Assembly: GCF_019399895.1 (NCBI RefSeq)
Contig: NC_091884.1
Location: 374,501 to 438,500, forward strand
DNA: 64,000 bases
Source of the DNA: Cardiocondyla obscurior
Lineage: Eukaryota > Arthropoda > Insecta > Hymenoptera > Formicidae
Direction of reading: 5' to 3'
Shown: positions 1 to 12,900 of the stretch, in pieces
Layout of the letters: each line of letters begins with the position of its first letter
Numbering within the stretch: position 1 is the stretch's first letter
Program-made: the position numbers and the translations under genes
The notes under the pieces: model-generated
The model's database searches: none
What the model saw: only the letters and a program-made list of their open reading frames with translations
What the model was told of the DNA's origin: nothing

Positions 1-2663
1 TCCTCCGGGTCTTCGTCGAGTCGTCCTCTAGCTCGAAACAAGAAAGCCCGCGACGTAAAACGAAGGCCAAGTCTCACCTCTTGATTCCTCGATTGATTCT
101 CGGCGGTAGGAACGACGTCGAGATTCCACCAAGTGACGAATGAAATGAGCCGCGATACGTAATTAATGTTCCCCGCGCACTTTATCTTCCTCGCGTTCTT
201 CAAAAAGTCACCTGCTCGAAGCAGCGATGAGAATCCCGGCCGCGAACGACAAAGACGGGCGACGTGCGGATCTCTCACTCTGAAGATGGTGTCGTTGCCG
301 GAATCTGCCGATGAAAATTGTAATGGGAGCCACGGTCCGAAAATGTCCGATGCAATTGCCGCGCAATTCACGCCGGACGCGCTCCGTACTGTGCTGCACT
401 CGCGACATAACCTTGTCGTTCCGACGTACTTTTTCGTCGCACGAAACGGAGCGCAAAACGACGCGCGGAATAAGAGAGGCGTGCGGAAAATGATCGCTCG
501 TACCCGGGTCGACGACGTCGACACTAATCCGCATGCGGAATCTTCCTAATCGCGGCCGAAAATGCGCGTAATTGCGGAGCGATTATCGACACGTCCTCGC
601 GCCCGAGCCCCCGCGACTAGACTGAAGTGGTCGTTAGAGGATTTCGGCCACTAGAGGAAGTGAGACAACCGCGAGGAGAGAGTGAGACGGCGATAGGTCC
701 GACCGTTGCAACTATTCGCTGTCTTTCTCGCTCGGAGTTTTCGGTGATTCTGAGCAAGCTCGACTCCGACTTGATCAGTTTATGTTGATTTTTATGCCCT
801 CGGCGAGCTCGAGGTATCCTCCCTCAATACAGAAACACAGTGCTCGATGCTCGAGCTTATTTTTCTCGCGAATCTCGAGATCGATTGTCACTCTCGAGCT
901 CCCAAATCGTCGCCGTTAGAAAACTGACAAGTCACGAAACCGCGCTGACGAGAATTAGAGTCGAGAATAAAATGCAATAATTACATCAAATTCAGGCAAG
1001 CTCGACAGGATAAGGAACTTGATGGAATTAATTCAGTTCTGAAAATACTACAGTCTGATGAAACTTATCGAATCGCTTGCTAGCTACTTCGTTTCTTACT
1101 TCACGAACTTAATTAATAGTTTACTTTCTTAAATTAATAGAGACTCGTAAATTCTTGCTGAAAAGGAAACAGTGCCTCTTTCATCACGCTCTTGTTAAAT
1201 CCGATGGTTATCCGCGCTTGTCAAAATTTTATTAAGTGCGCGGTAAAATTCAGCGTCTCGACGGCGCCGCTGGTTTTCCCCGGAGGATTGCGAATGTTAC
1301 GACGATGTTTCGTTTCCCTCGGTTCGACATTTACGCTAATGTCCCCGTTTGAGCCTCGGCGTAGCACGAGCTGTCGCCGATGGTTTTCCTCGAATGTCCG
1401 TTGAATTTCCTCTCCATTTCGGTGTCGCGCAGTTCTCACCGCCGCAGAGGGACGCCGAGTCCCTTTCAACGCAGTAATATATTCCACCCGAGAAATTGTT
1501 TCTTCTAATCCGGCCTTTCCGTCGGAAATAAAGATCGACGAACCGGAAGGCAGGGTGATGTAACTTTATGGCAAAGATTTACCCGACGAAAATAACGAAA
1601 TAAGGTCCACGCTATCTTATTACTTAATTCGCGATATTAAAAAAAAAAAAAAGAGAAATTATTATATCGACGCTGATTACGTACGACGTAAATTAAAGTC
1701 AGTTTAAGATTTTTTTTTTTTTTAATTTTTTGTTGTTATTAATAATATAATAAATTTATTAGAACGCGAAAAATTAATAATGTATTGATTGAAAAATCTT
1801 TGCTCCCGGCTATTAATATTTCTCTCGTCGTTTATTAATATTTTTTTAGCTCGCGCCGCTGCAGGCAATGACCGCGGGTTAGAGACGCAAATGGTTCAAT
1901 TACCATAATTCTTTCATGTTTAACTGGCGATTTTCCATTTCGACGCATCCACGTGTGCCCCCGGCAGAGTCTGACACGCAACGAAGGGTGCATCTGTCGA
2001 ACCAAAGCCAAGTCACGTCATGAAGGGCGAGGTTCATTAGTTAATTAAACAAAGCTCGTTTAGACACGCAATTCGTAACCCGACCTTGGACTCTCTCCCT
2101 CTTTATCCTTCCATTTATTATTATTATTTTTTTTTATGATCTTATTTTTACGCGCGGGCGTCCGTATCGTCGAAATTTTTATTCCTCTTTCGGTCATAAA
2201 AATGTCGTAATTTCTCAGCATTATTTCGTTAAATTCAGACGAAATGGTTAAGTAAAGAGAGAAATAAAACTGCAATCAATCAATCACATTAAGATTCGCG
2301 AAAGGAAACGTGGATACCGCGTCTGAATAATTTTACAGAAATGCAAAGTAAGCAAATTGCATGATTAACAAGCGCACGCGAATAAGCAGTTAATATAAAA
2401 TCTACGGAACCGTCGTGGAGCAACAATCGTAGCTGGCAAAATGCCGATGGAACCGTTATCGACATTGGCGGAAATCAATCTGCCCGCCGGGCAGCTCGGA
2501 CAAATTGCCGCGGTAATTACGACACGCGAGGTCCATTGTAAGTGTCGTCCGTTTCGCGCGATGGATCAACTTCCAATTAAGGAAGTAGAAATTTTCGCTA
2601 CGTTTATAAAAGTTAAAATAAAGACATAAAATTTCGCGCGGGTGATTACAATTCTTTGCAAAA

Positions 2664-2698
<35 letters not shown>

Positions 2699-5600
2699 AA
2701 AAAAGAAAGAAGAAAAAAAAACGAATTAAAATATCGAAACTACAGAATAAAAATTTCGTCGCTTTATCGATTGCAGCATATCGATAACGTAAGCGCCGTT
2801 CGCAATTTTTTTCGGCAAGAAAATTCCATCGAGCGGAGTGGACCAACAATTCGCTACTAAAACACCGCGGATACTCGCCGCGGTCGCTATCGCGGTAGAA
2901 AGTGCGAGGCTCGCCGAGTGCGTAAATATGTATTAACCATAGGCGAGTGCGTGCATCGTGCACTTTTCCGATTTCACGCCGCGTGGAAAACAGCCTGAGC
3001 GGAAAGCGAACCGGTGCAACGCGCGCGCGAGTGGTTAATCGCTTTTATCCGTCGTCCCGTTCGGACACGGTGCGACGACCGGTTTTTCCCAAGCCGCTAT
3101 CTGAATCGAGCTGAACGCGATAGGCAATGCGCGCGAACGCCGATCCGTGCTCTTTTGCCCAACGAAAGATACGCGTTATCCCCTCTGCCCCCCTCCCCGG
3201 TACTTTCATTAACGCCGTACATTTTCTCACGTGTACGCGCGCGAAACGTTAATCAATCGATCTCGCCTTTTTTTCTCCGCGATCGAAAAAGGCCGATCGA
3301 AACCCGTCGGGGGGCACTCGATTAAATTCGCGTCTGATGCGCCGGATAATTAATTTAGTAATTACTCCCGTTTAATTGCGAAGAAGGATCAGCGTTCGAA
3401 AGCGCCCGGGTTTCATTTTGATTAATTTCGAATGAGTTACGGAATGATTAAGTATCGAAGGACGCGCGTATTTTTTTTCTTTACAGCTTCGCGATTGGCA
3501 AAAAAAAAAGGGGGAAAAAAATAGTCTTTTGCAACCGGCGCGTCGCATGTAATTAAATTTTTTACGAGAGAACGAAACTTCGTCTGAAAGTGTGAAGTTA
3601 ATAATAAATTTCACAGAAAGCAGAAATATCTCTCACGACGCGTTATCGCGAAGATCGCAGTTGTAGATGAAAGTAATGAAAGTAAGTTGCGCAATGCCGC
3701 AGTGCAACAGCCACAGTGCAATCGATTACGAGCGAAAAGTTACTGCACGTAGCGTGTGAAGACGCCGCTTCGTCTTTCCAGCGCCGAGAAAAAAAGAAAA
3801 AAATCTGTTTTTCTGTTAGTTAATAAAACATTTAATTAATTAAATAACGAAGCACTTCCGATCGCGCGCGCTCGTCGAACTTTGAAATATTCTCAGGAGT
3901 GCAGACGTTAATTGGTCATCGACGGAAAACGCTACGTAACTATTTAAATTTTAATTAACGATCGTGCTAAAGCTTGGCAACGTTGATAACATACATTTCC
4001 CAGGAGTATTCGTCAAAGGCCAGGAATATCGTTCGTTCTAATTAAGTACCAAAAAATGCGCAGATATTAAATAATTTCTCGAATAAACGATCGAACGTTT
4101 GAAGTGGTTTTTTTATTTTTTAATTAAAAAAAATTTTTTTTTTTTTATGACCAGCTCTCGAGACTTGTTTTGATACTTTGATGCGTCTAAAATATAAACG
4201 CGTCATCCGCAGGACTAAACGAGACGCGTGACTCCATCACGGGAAAGTGCATCGTGAAGATCGGTTTATAATTAATACGTCGGACGCCGGCGAAACCTGC
4301 CGATCGCGTTACATCACACGCGGGGTCAAGAGGGGTTAAGTATGATTTATACAGCTAAGCTGGCGTTTATGCGCGAGCTTATCGGAGCGCGAGAGGGGGC
4401 GTTTGCGAAAATAGCGCGAAAACATCCGCGGCCGAAGAAGCGCGACGGCTCGGCTGATTTATGCGGCTTGATTAATCTGGGTTACCGCGTTATCGAGCTG
4501 CGTTTGCGTATTCGCATAATCGACAGGGTGAATGAACCTTCCTTCCCCGTTACAGCGATCGCGATCGCGGGGAAGGTAAAAAATAAATAAATAAATAAAC
4601 AAAAAAAAAATAATACATAAAAAATAAACGAGACAATCGCGCGCGGAACTCGCTCGCGGTGAAAAAGCTGATCGCCGCGAGAGATTCGTTTCTACGGTTA
4701 ATTGCGGCGTGTCAGATCGTCCGATCGCGCCGATCGGCGGCCGCCCGCGGTTTCGCGCATAAATTAGAATTTTTCGACGCGCCGGACGAGCGCTGAAAGA
4801 TGGAAATTGAAGCTGTCCCGAAGAACCGAAACGATGCATATTCATAAAGCGGCATTAATTCGTCGCCCCGTGCGACTTGCGATCCGATCGAAGTCGCGAT
4901 GTTTCAACAGCGTTGCAACGCGATGGTACCATGTAACATAATAGCCTGCTAAATAAGCAGGCAGAAAGGAACGGGCGTCCAGTATCTCTCGCATTTAATA
5001 TCGCTCGTGGAATACGAGGCTGACATAATTAAGTTCGAGTCGCCGATGAAGATATTGAAGTTAATTCATTGCCTTTTTTTTTTCTCCTCCCCTCCCGTGT
5101 TACTCAGTTCTCTTAACAGCCGAACGTTTCCCTTCGTTTCGGTGACACGAGAATCGGTGGAAATGAACGACGCACCCTTTCGTGCTCTCATATGCCGACG
5201 TCGTCTTTATCATTTATCAAATCGTCACTCTGGCGCCCGGACTTTAATCAATACGAGCCTCTTTGGACCGTGTACACTCGTCGCCTACTGCGACACCGAA
5301 TTAAGCTCGATGCTCAATTTCTGCTCAACTCGTTAAACAATGTTTCGCAATCGAGACTCCGCCGCTATTACGGTCCAATTTAATGCCCGCGTAATTATTA
5401 TACGCGCGATAATGCCCTGGCAGCGCATTTTGCGGATATTATTTAAAATATCAGCTTCACTCGCACACGACGAGTAGCGTTCGTATTATTATTATATAAA
5501 ATTACATTTTTATTACCCGGGAGAGAGATACGGCGTATTTATGGCGTTCATAAAAGCTTGCGTAACCCAATGGCGCGTTCAACCCTTTCGCACGCATAAT

Positions 5601-6932
5601 CGTGCGTACGCACCTACCGCGTGACACAAATGCGACAGTTAAGGCGCACGTAATTAATTAAAACGACGATTAATTAAGCTCCGGGCGACCGTTAAATTTG
5701 TGGCAAAAATCGTCCGCGGGAGACGATGATTAAATCCATGAAAAGAGACACCGAGGTGTCGTAAAATAATTTTTAAAGAAATTATTTTACGTTTAACTTG
5801 TGAAATATTCCGAGTCATTCCTCCGGCTCTGTGATTCGCGTACAGATTTTTTTTTTTTCTCTTTCTTTAAGAATCTGGTAAAAATATTTAATACCGTTCT
5901 CGATCCCTCGGCTTCCCTACCTCCTGCGTGTAAGAGCTCGACATTCAAAAGGGATTCCACAAATTCCACGAAGTTTTTCGTCAGTGTTCCCATCACTTTG
6001 GGCGTCGGGGCGGCCCTTTGTGATACGAAATAGGTACAAGAGGCGTTAATTTCACGTCAATTATCGTCGCGTGCTTGAGAAAAATGTGTACTTACAATCC
6101 CCGGCGTGGACAGATCGGCGGAACATTTTTAACGGCGCAATGGCGACGCGGTTTACGAACGGGAGGGGCTTTATTTATAGTCAATAGGCGTTTGCGTAAG
6201 TCAACCGGTGCACTCTCAACCCTTTTTAACGTGCGTTTGGTCGCACACACGGCACACAAAGGCATCGGCAGGCACCCACACGCAGGCGCGTCGCGCGTCC
6301 GCGCGGAAAACTTGCGGCGAGAGGCGAGTATGTTCACCTTAAGGCCTTTAGTCTTGTGCCGCCGCACGCGATGCGCGGGTCGCGTTCACCGTGCCGCTCG
6401 TATCCCGTTCCTCGACAGTGTACCGCGATAATTTTAATATGAAGCGAGAAAAATATATTTGACGCTAATTAGAACCGCGGCGATTAAGCATGGCGCAAAG
6501 GTACTTCTCCCGCGAGAATCCGCGTCCACCTGACTTCCCCGTCGCGACGTAGCTTTTACCACTTTCGACGGATTGACATTTCGTTTCAAGGCTCGCTAAT
6601 TGCGGGAAAGCGATTAAAAGCGGCATTTTCGATCGCTTCGCGGTGGGAGAATATCTTAATGCAGCCGCGCGGACAGAGCTTGATGTTATCCCAATCTCGT
6701 GCCGTCGGTCCGCGATTACGAAGTGATAATTCGACAAATTGATTTCCTCGCTCGAATGGAAAAGTGATTATGCAAAACGCGGACGTTGTAATTGCGCGCG
6801 GCGATGATCGGATGACGATGCTCTTTCGCTCCGATGAGGGGCTCATCGGGGTGCGATGCTAATTGACGTTCGTACGGAATACGGGATTGCACTCGAGAGG
6901 ATCGACGCCTCGCTTGGCAGGCAGGGTGGAAG
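1..6932. other. 5' flank of pico, no gene recognised
   Basis: No open frame here has family resemblance or convincing flanking splice sites. The stretch is CpG-rich with interspersed AT-rich blocks, A/T homopolymers and one AAAT microsatellite at 2660-2700. It may contain the promoter and 5' UTR exons of the pico gene, since the presumed first coding exon begins at 6933 and an in-frame TGA lies upstream at 6864. I could not place a transcription start. Confidence 0.5.
2660..2700. repeat. (AAAT)n microsatellite
   Basis: About ten uninterrupted AAAT units lead into an A-rich tract. A shorter AAAT run occurs at 4580-4599. Confidence 0.95.
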
Positions 6933-6987
6933 ATGCTCGGGCATTTCGGTAGCAACGAGAGCATATTGGGCTACCTCACAGTCAAAG
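6933..6987 (+). CDS. pico: pico putative first coding exon
   Basis: The frame from ATG 6933 encodes MLGHFGSNESILGYLTVK plus one base and ends at a GTATAC donor. That one-base overhang is exactly what the next exon (starting with two bases at 9960) requires; the join gives an Asp codon. An A stands at -3 of the ATG, and the nearest upstream in-frame stop is TGA at 6864 with no earlier in-frame ATG. Evidence is phase, start context and splice signal only. Other first exons may exist outside the window or in the 5' flank. Confidence 0.5.
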
Positions 6988-9900
6988 GTATACGTTATTA
7001 ATTCAACCGAAAACACGTATTATTATTATTAATTTTTATTTTATCAATTAATAAAAATTCCTCGAGTAATAAAAATTAAAAACGAATAAAAGCAATTGAC
7101 CGTCACCGACTTGGTAGGTCTTTAACGAAAGAAAGCGCGGCCGTCGACAGCACATGGCACGACAATGCGCTCAGACTAAATTTACAGTAATTTAGCACCG
7201 CGCAACGAACGTGAATTCGTAAATTAGCGGCGAGTCGAGTCACACTTAGGCATTCGTCTATGTGATGATTTGCTTTGACTTAGAAAGCAAGTGGAAAGTT
7301 GCCTTTTTATGCTTGCCACGGCAGAAACAATGGGTTTTATCAAAATTTTATGACTGCGAGCTTGCCGCGGCCCTGTTACTCTATTTATTTTACAAGCCTT
7401 TGCAATTATTTACATTATCATACATTTTGCACGTATAATCGAGATGTTTAATTACGTTAAGTGCATTTTATGCAAGACCTCGGGCATTCTCTTTGATGCA
7501 GATCTTGACGAAGAAACGTTTGAGCGCGATAACGCTCTGAATCCTTTTTTTTTTATTCTTTTCTTTTTTATTTTTTCTTTCTTTTTTTTATTAGCAACTA
7601 AGATTTCACTTAATTAACTTCCGAGATAATATCTTTTGTACAGAAGCTCTTCGCGATTAAATTAAATCTGCGTAATCTCGTTAAAGTAGTTTCGAATTAA
7701 AAATATATTTTTTTTTTTTTCGTAATTGCGCTGTTAATCTCCATTTTCAAAGTTTACATTATAAATAAACCCTCGTGAAGCTCGCAATTTCTATAAAAGC
7801 TTTCGAATGAATTGTTAATTTATCTTCTGTACAAATTTTAATTCATTACGTTACTTTTTTTAACCGCTGAATTATACGGGGACTCTTTAAAATATTTACG
7901 TTTCAAATTTGTACACGTGATAAATGAGTCGTTGTTGCATAATGTGCTTTTGTTACAAGTTTATTTGGTTCCCTCCGTGAAATATGTATTACTGTAAGGT
8001 AAATTTAATAGATACGCGACCATTCCCGTGTTTACCCAGCATTTATCTTTTACCGACGACCCCTTTCCGATAATGGTGCGGCCACGAAACTCGTAAAAGC
8101 TGGCATTGTGCCTTTTCCACTGTCGTTTACTTCCTATTTTTCTTTACCCTCTTGTCATATCGCGAAGAAGGAAATCGATACGTGTCTAAATATACACTTC
8201 TTTTTTAACAAACCGACTATAAATCTCGTCATCGTGTAAACAGACATAAAAAACAATGGGGAGTCGCTTCTTATCGCTGCGAGGATAATTAAACACAGGG
8301 CGTGTTTTATGTTGCATGTCAAAGTCCGTAAATTAAGTCCAATGCCCCCTGAGAGAGCAGAAAAATTTATTTACGGAAGGTGTTTAATTAAGGAAAAAAA
8401 AGAAAAAAAAAAAAAAAAAAAAAAGACGAAAATAAAAATTATAATTACTTTTTTTTTTGTACTTTTCACGAGAATACGTCACGAATCGAGAATGCGGTCT
8501 ACGATTATCTAGAGCGGCCTACTAGGACAGAGTGAGTCTTGGCAATTAAGCCATGACTATAAACTTTTCCTCGGATGAACTTGATCCGAAGTTAACACAC
8601 AGTTTTGCGCTCTTTGCTCCTCCGACAACGAAATTAACTGTACAAAATTTGCACAGTTCCTTTTAACATTATTTAAATTAGAAACCTTTTGATTGAAAGC
8701 TAAACGGCTGTCAAAGAAAAATACTTCCGCATTTTGTTGCTTGAAGCTCTGTCTAATACGATTGGCTAACTTCTTACGGCTTAAAGCGATCTACGGTGAT
8801 GTAGATCGCTCCTTACCGGGCGCGTGTCCCCGCATAGTTTGCTACATCGAGGTGTTTGCGATGCGTAACTTCGCCGTAACGGTAGTCACCGGGCGCGACT
8901 CGCACGCCTGTCCCTCGTGGAAAGTCCGACGCATCCTGATTTCATTTTCACTTCAGCCGCATAACACGTTTCGCGTACCACCATCCGCAATTAATTCTCC
9001 AAAGCCGACGCGTTTGTAGCATGATATTACAATACGATCGCGACTTAGCTGGATGCAAAAAGTCCACGTGAAGGGGATATCCGATACCGCTTTAAACCGC
9101 GAGCGCTGCACGTGTCGTTCTTGCGCTAGCCGAAGATGCAAATTAAAGCCGATTAAACCGATATTAATTTCAGCGTGTAACCGGTATGTTGTATCGGAAC
9201 AAGAAACTTTCTATATATCCGTGACAAATACGCGCCTATGCAATGCAAATTCAGCCGGAATTGCAGCCCATAATTAATTCGAAGTCCCCTCGGCGGTTCT
9301 CCGTCGCGAGAAAACGCGCGTGGCAGCGCGTGAGAAATTCGAAGCGGACGGCGAGCGCGCGAATCTGCATGATAAACGTTCACGGGATTCCTCGGCTACT
9401 CTTTCGCATTCGCAACGTCGACGTTGGCGGTTTCGCGGTGACGATTCGCCCGGCGATATCGTTCGCATTCCACCGGACGTACGTCACTTTCGCCTCCGTA
9501 GGTCGGAGGGAGCCGCGGGGTTCTGAAAACTTGCAGAAAACCGCATATTAAATCGCGCACGGCGTCCATGCACCTGTATTATAGTCAGTCATTAAAACGC
9601 AATAGAACGTACGAGTCTAAGAATAAAACCGTTGCCATTGTTTGATATCTCCACATGCTAAGATTGAAGCGATAAAAAAAGAAAAAAATAATAATAAAAA
9701 AAAAAGGAGAACAATGCGAAATTAAATCGCACCTGAGATAATAAATTAATTTCAATTTTGTTAAGTCTAGATATAATTCGATGCATTAAAATGCAATATA
9801 ATTTTGTATTATCGCATTTTTAATAAGTAATTGATAAACGTCGGTGAAGTGCGAGGAGCATCTCGTATCGCTATATTATTTAATATGCAGAGTGTCTGTG

Positions 9901-12900
9901 TATTAAAAAAAAATGTATTTTTTTTCTTTCATTGTAAAATATGAATGGTATTTTTGCAGATTCCCAAGATGTCGATCTGGACGCGATTCTTGGTGAATTG
10001 TGCGCCTTGGAGCGACGTTGCGATGGCGATATCGCCGCCACTCCTGCGCCTGATTCGCAAAGGCCAGGAAGACCCGCCAGTACAAGGATCAATTCAGGCG
10101 ACAATACCGACATCAAAAATGAAGGAGGCACGTATTCGAGCCGGCAAAGAAATCCCTTTACGACGTTATCTCCATTTATCGCGAGGCGAACGTTAAATAA
10201 TATTTCATGCCTTTAACTTTTGTGTTACTTTTATACCGTTTTATATTGCGTTGCTCATGACACGCTGAGAGCTTGAAATATTCTATATTTTATTTTTACC
10301 CTAGTCTTACATACGATTGATTTACGGTGCAGGTATGCGCACTGATAGCCCCGATAACGACAGCGCGTTCTCGGACACGGTGTCCATGCTATCCAGCGAG
10401 AGTTCGGCAAGCAGTAGCGGTTCCGGACATAAACCACCTCAGACCGCCATGCACACAGCTCCCCAACAACAACCACATCAGCTCGTTGGTGAGTATTTAA
10501 TTTTGTCATTACGCAACGTAATCGTGAGATTAAATTGTCGAATCGTTTAACCGAGAATAATACAAAATTGTGCTAATTATCCGATTCTCCAAACGTTTAG
10601 TTCATCGCGCGCCACTTTCTATTTTAATTTACGTTTGCCCGTCTATCGGCTGAGAGAGTGTATGCCGTGAGTAAATTTGTTTGCAATTACCTCTTGAGAT
10701 GCAGCGAGTAGAGCGAAGGCAGAGAAGATCCGCCTGGCACTGGAGAAGATGCGCGAGGCGAGCGTGCAGAAGCTCTTCATCAAAGCGTTCACGTTGGACG
10801 GCAGCGGTAAAAGCCTCCTGGTCGACGAAGGGATGAGCGTCGCGCACGTGTGTAGGCTGCTCGCCGACAAAAACCACGTGCCGATGGATCCGAAATGGGC
10901 CGTAGTCGAGCATCTGCCCGATCTCTTTATGGGTTAGTCTATTACCTTCTATTTGCCGGCCGCTAATTGACTAATGACGCAACAATTCCTTGATGGCCGG
11001 ACATTAATGCGAGACGTTAATTTTTTAATGCGAACATCCTTATTTAATTACATTTGTCGGCGCATCGTAATGTCTTTCTTTACACGCATTATTGTATTAT
11101 CGATATGAAAAATATAAGTGAATTTTTTATGTGCTATGTTATTACAATTTTAAAAAGCACGCAGATTCGTTGTACGAGACTGTAAGAATTTAATTTGCCA
11201 AATGCGGTTCTTTCTTTTTCGTTATCGGGAAACTTTATTCCGGCAAAAATACGTTGTAAGTCTCGGGAGACGATTTTTATTGGCGTTGGCTCGCAGAGCG
11301 GAGCACATAATGCAATGTATTAATAAAACTTTCAGAGAGGGTTTACGAGGACCACGAATTGCTGGTAGAAAATCTTTTGCTGTGGACCAGAGATTCGAAA
11401 AACAAGTTGCTCTTCGTCGAGAGACCGGATAAAACACAACTGTTTCTCACGCCCGAGCGATTCCTCCTCGGTCCCACAGATCGCGGCGGCGGCGAGTATG
11501 ACGACCACTCGAGAAATATCCTACTGGAAGAGTTCTTCTCGAGCAGCAACGTCGGCGTGCCCGAGGTAAGCGGCGTGATGTTTACGATCTCGTTGCGTCT
11601 TGGCAACCGGATCGACGGTAACGAGTTCGTTGACACACATCCCACTTCTCTTCTGCATCGATTACCATTTGCTTTGCAGGTCGAGGGTCCGCTGTACTTG
11701 AAATCGGACAGCAAAAAGGGCTGGAAGAGGTATCACTTCATTCTACGAGCCTCCGGTCTTTATTACTGGCCAAAGGAAAAGGCGCGCACAGCTCGAGATC
11801 TCGTCTGCCTGGCAACCTTCGACGTCAATCAGGTTCGCCACACTTTTACGCATTCTTTCGAGATTACTTTTAAAAATAATTTTTGATTTAATTAATTTTA
11901 TTTAATTTATATTAAATAATTTTAGTTGCACAAGGTATATCTTGGTTTTTTTTTTTAGGTTTATTATGGCGTTGGTTGGCGTAAGAAATACAAGGCACCC
12001 ACCGATTTTTGTTTCGCTGTAAAACATCCACGGCTGCAGCAGCCCAAGTCCACCAAGTATATTAAATTCCTTTGCGCGGAGGACAACGCGTCCTTGGAAC
12101 GATGGATGGTTGGCATTCGCGTGGCAAAGTACGGTAGGCAACTGATGGAGAACTATCGGGCGCTCGTGGACGAGCTGGCGCAGGAAGATCTCGACTTGTT
12201 AGCACATGCGAGATCGTGCTCGGTTAGTTCTATCGCTGCTCCTCCAAATCAGACCCAGTATAACACGACGAACGACAACGCACGGCAGTTCGCGGAGAAT
12301 GTGAGGCACAACAACGAAACTGTAGTCGCCCCGACGAGGCAGTACGACGGTCAAAGGCAAAGTTATAATCCGGAACAACGCCAGAGCTATAATAATGACG
12401 GCAGGTTGAGCAGAGCGAGTAGCTCCAGTTCTAGCGGATGCCTGTCCGACGGTGCACCGAGTAGTTGCGAGGTGAATTTAATTAAACACCGGTTTGATCG
12501 AAAATAACTTTAAAAGAATTTACGTTATTATTAAAATATAATTTTCGATGCAATTATTAAATTATATATTGTTTGACAGGTGGCATTCGAATGCGGAGAG
12601 TTTCCAACCGGCACGATAAAAAGAAAACCGTCTATGAATCCGAAGTTGCCTCTTACGTCGATTACAAGGCAATTGAAAGAAGTCGGCGAGACCGTGCGAG
12701 ACGAGCCAGATTCTTGTCCGAGCCCAACGAGCTCGGGATCTGGTACGCTAACTAGAAGGCACAGTCGTCGGCGGAGCGGCACCGATTCCGACGGCTCCGG
12801 AACTTTGAAGAGACATCACAGATCGGGAAACGCGACACCTGTTAGTCCAGTACCTCCCGGCACGCCGGTGAGGGAAAGAGCGAGTCCAATGGGATACAAC

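Noticed and set aside
2441..2629. Possible upstream pico coding exon (MPMEPLSTLAEINL)
   Set aside because: It contains a GTAAGT-like donor, but the reading gives no match to the family N-terminus. The exon at 6933 fits phase and position better.
5761..5790. 12-bp perfect hairpin (GTAAAATAATTT arms)
   Set aside because: Almost wholly A/T; such palindromes are expected by chance in this composition.
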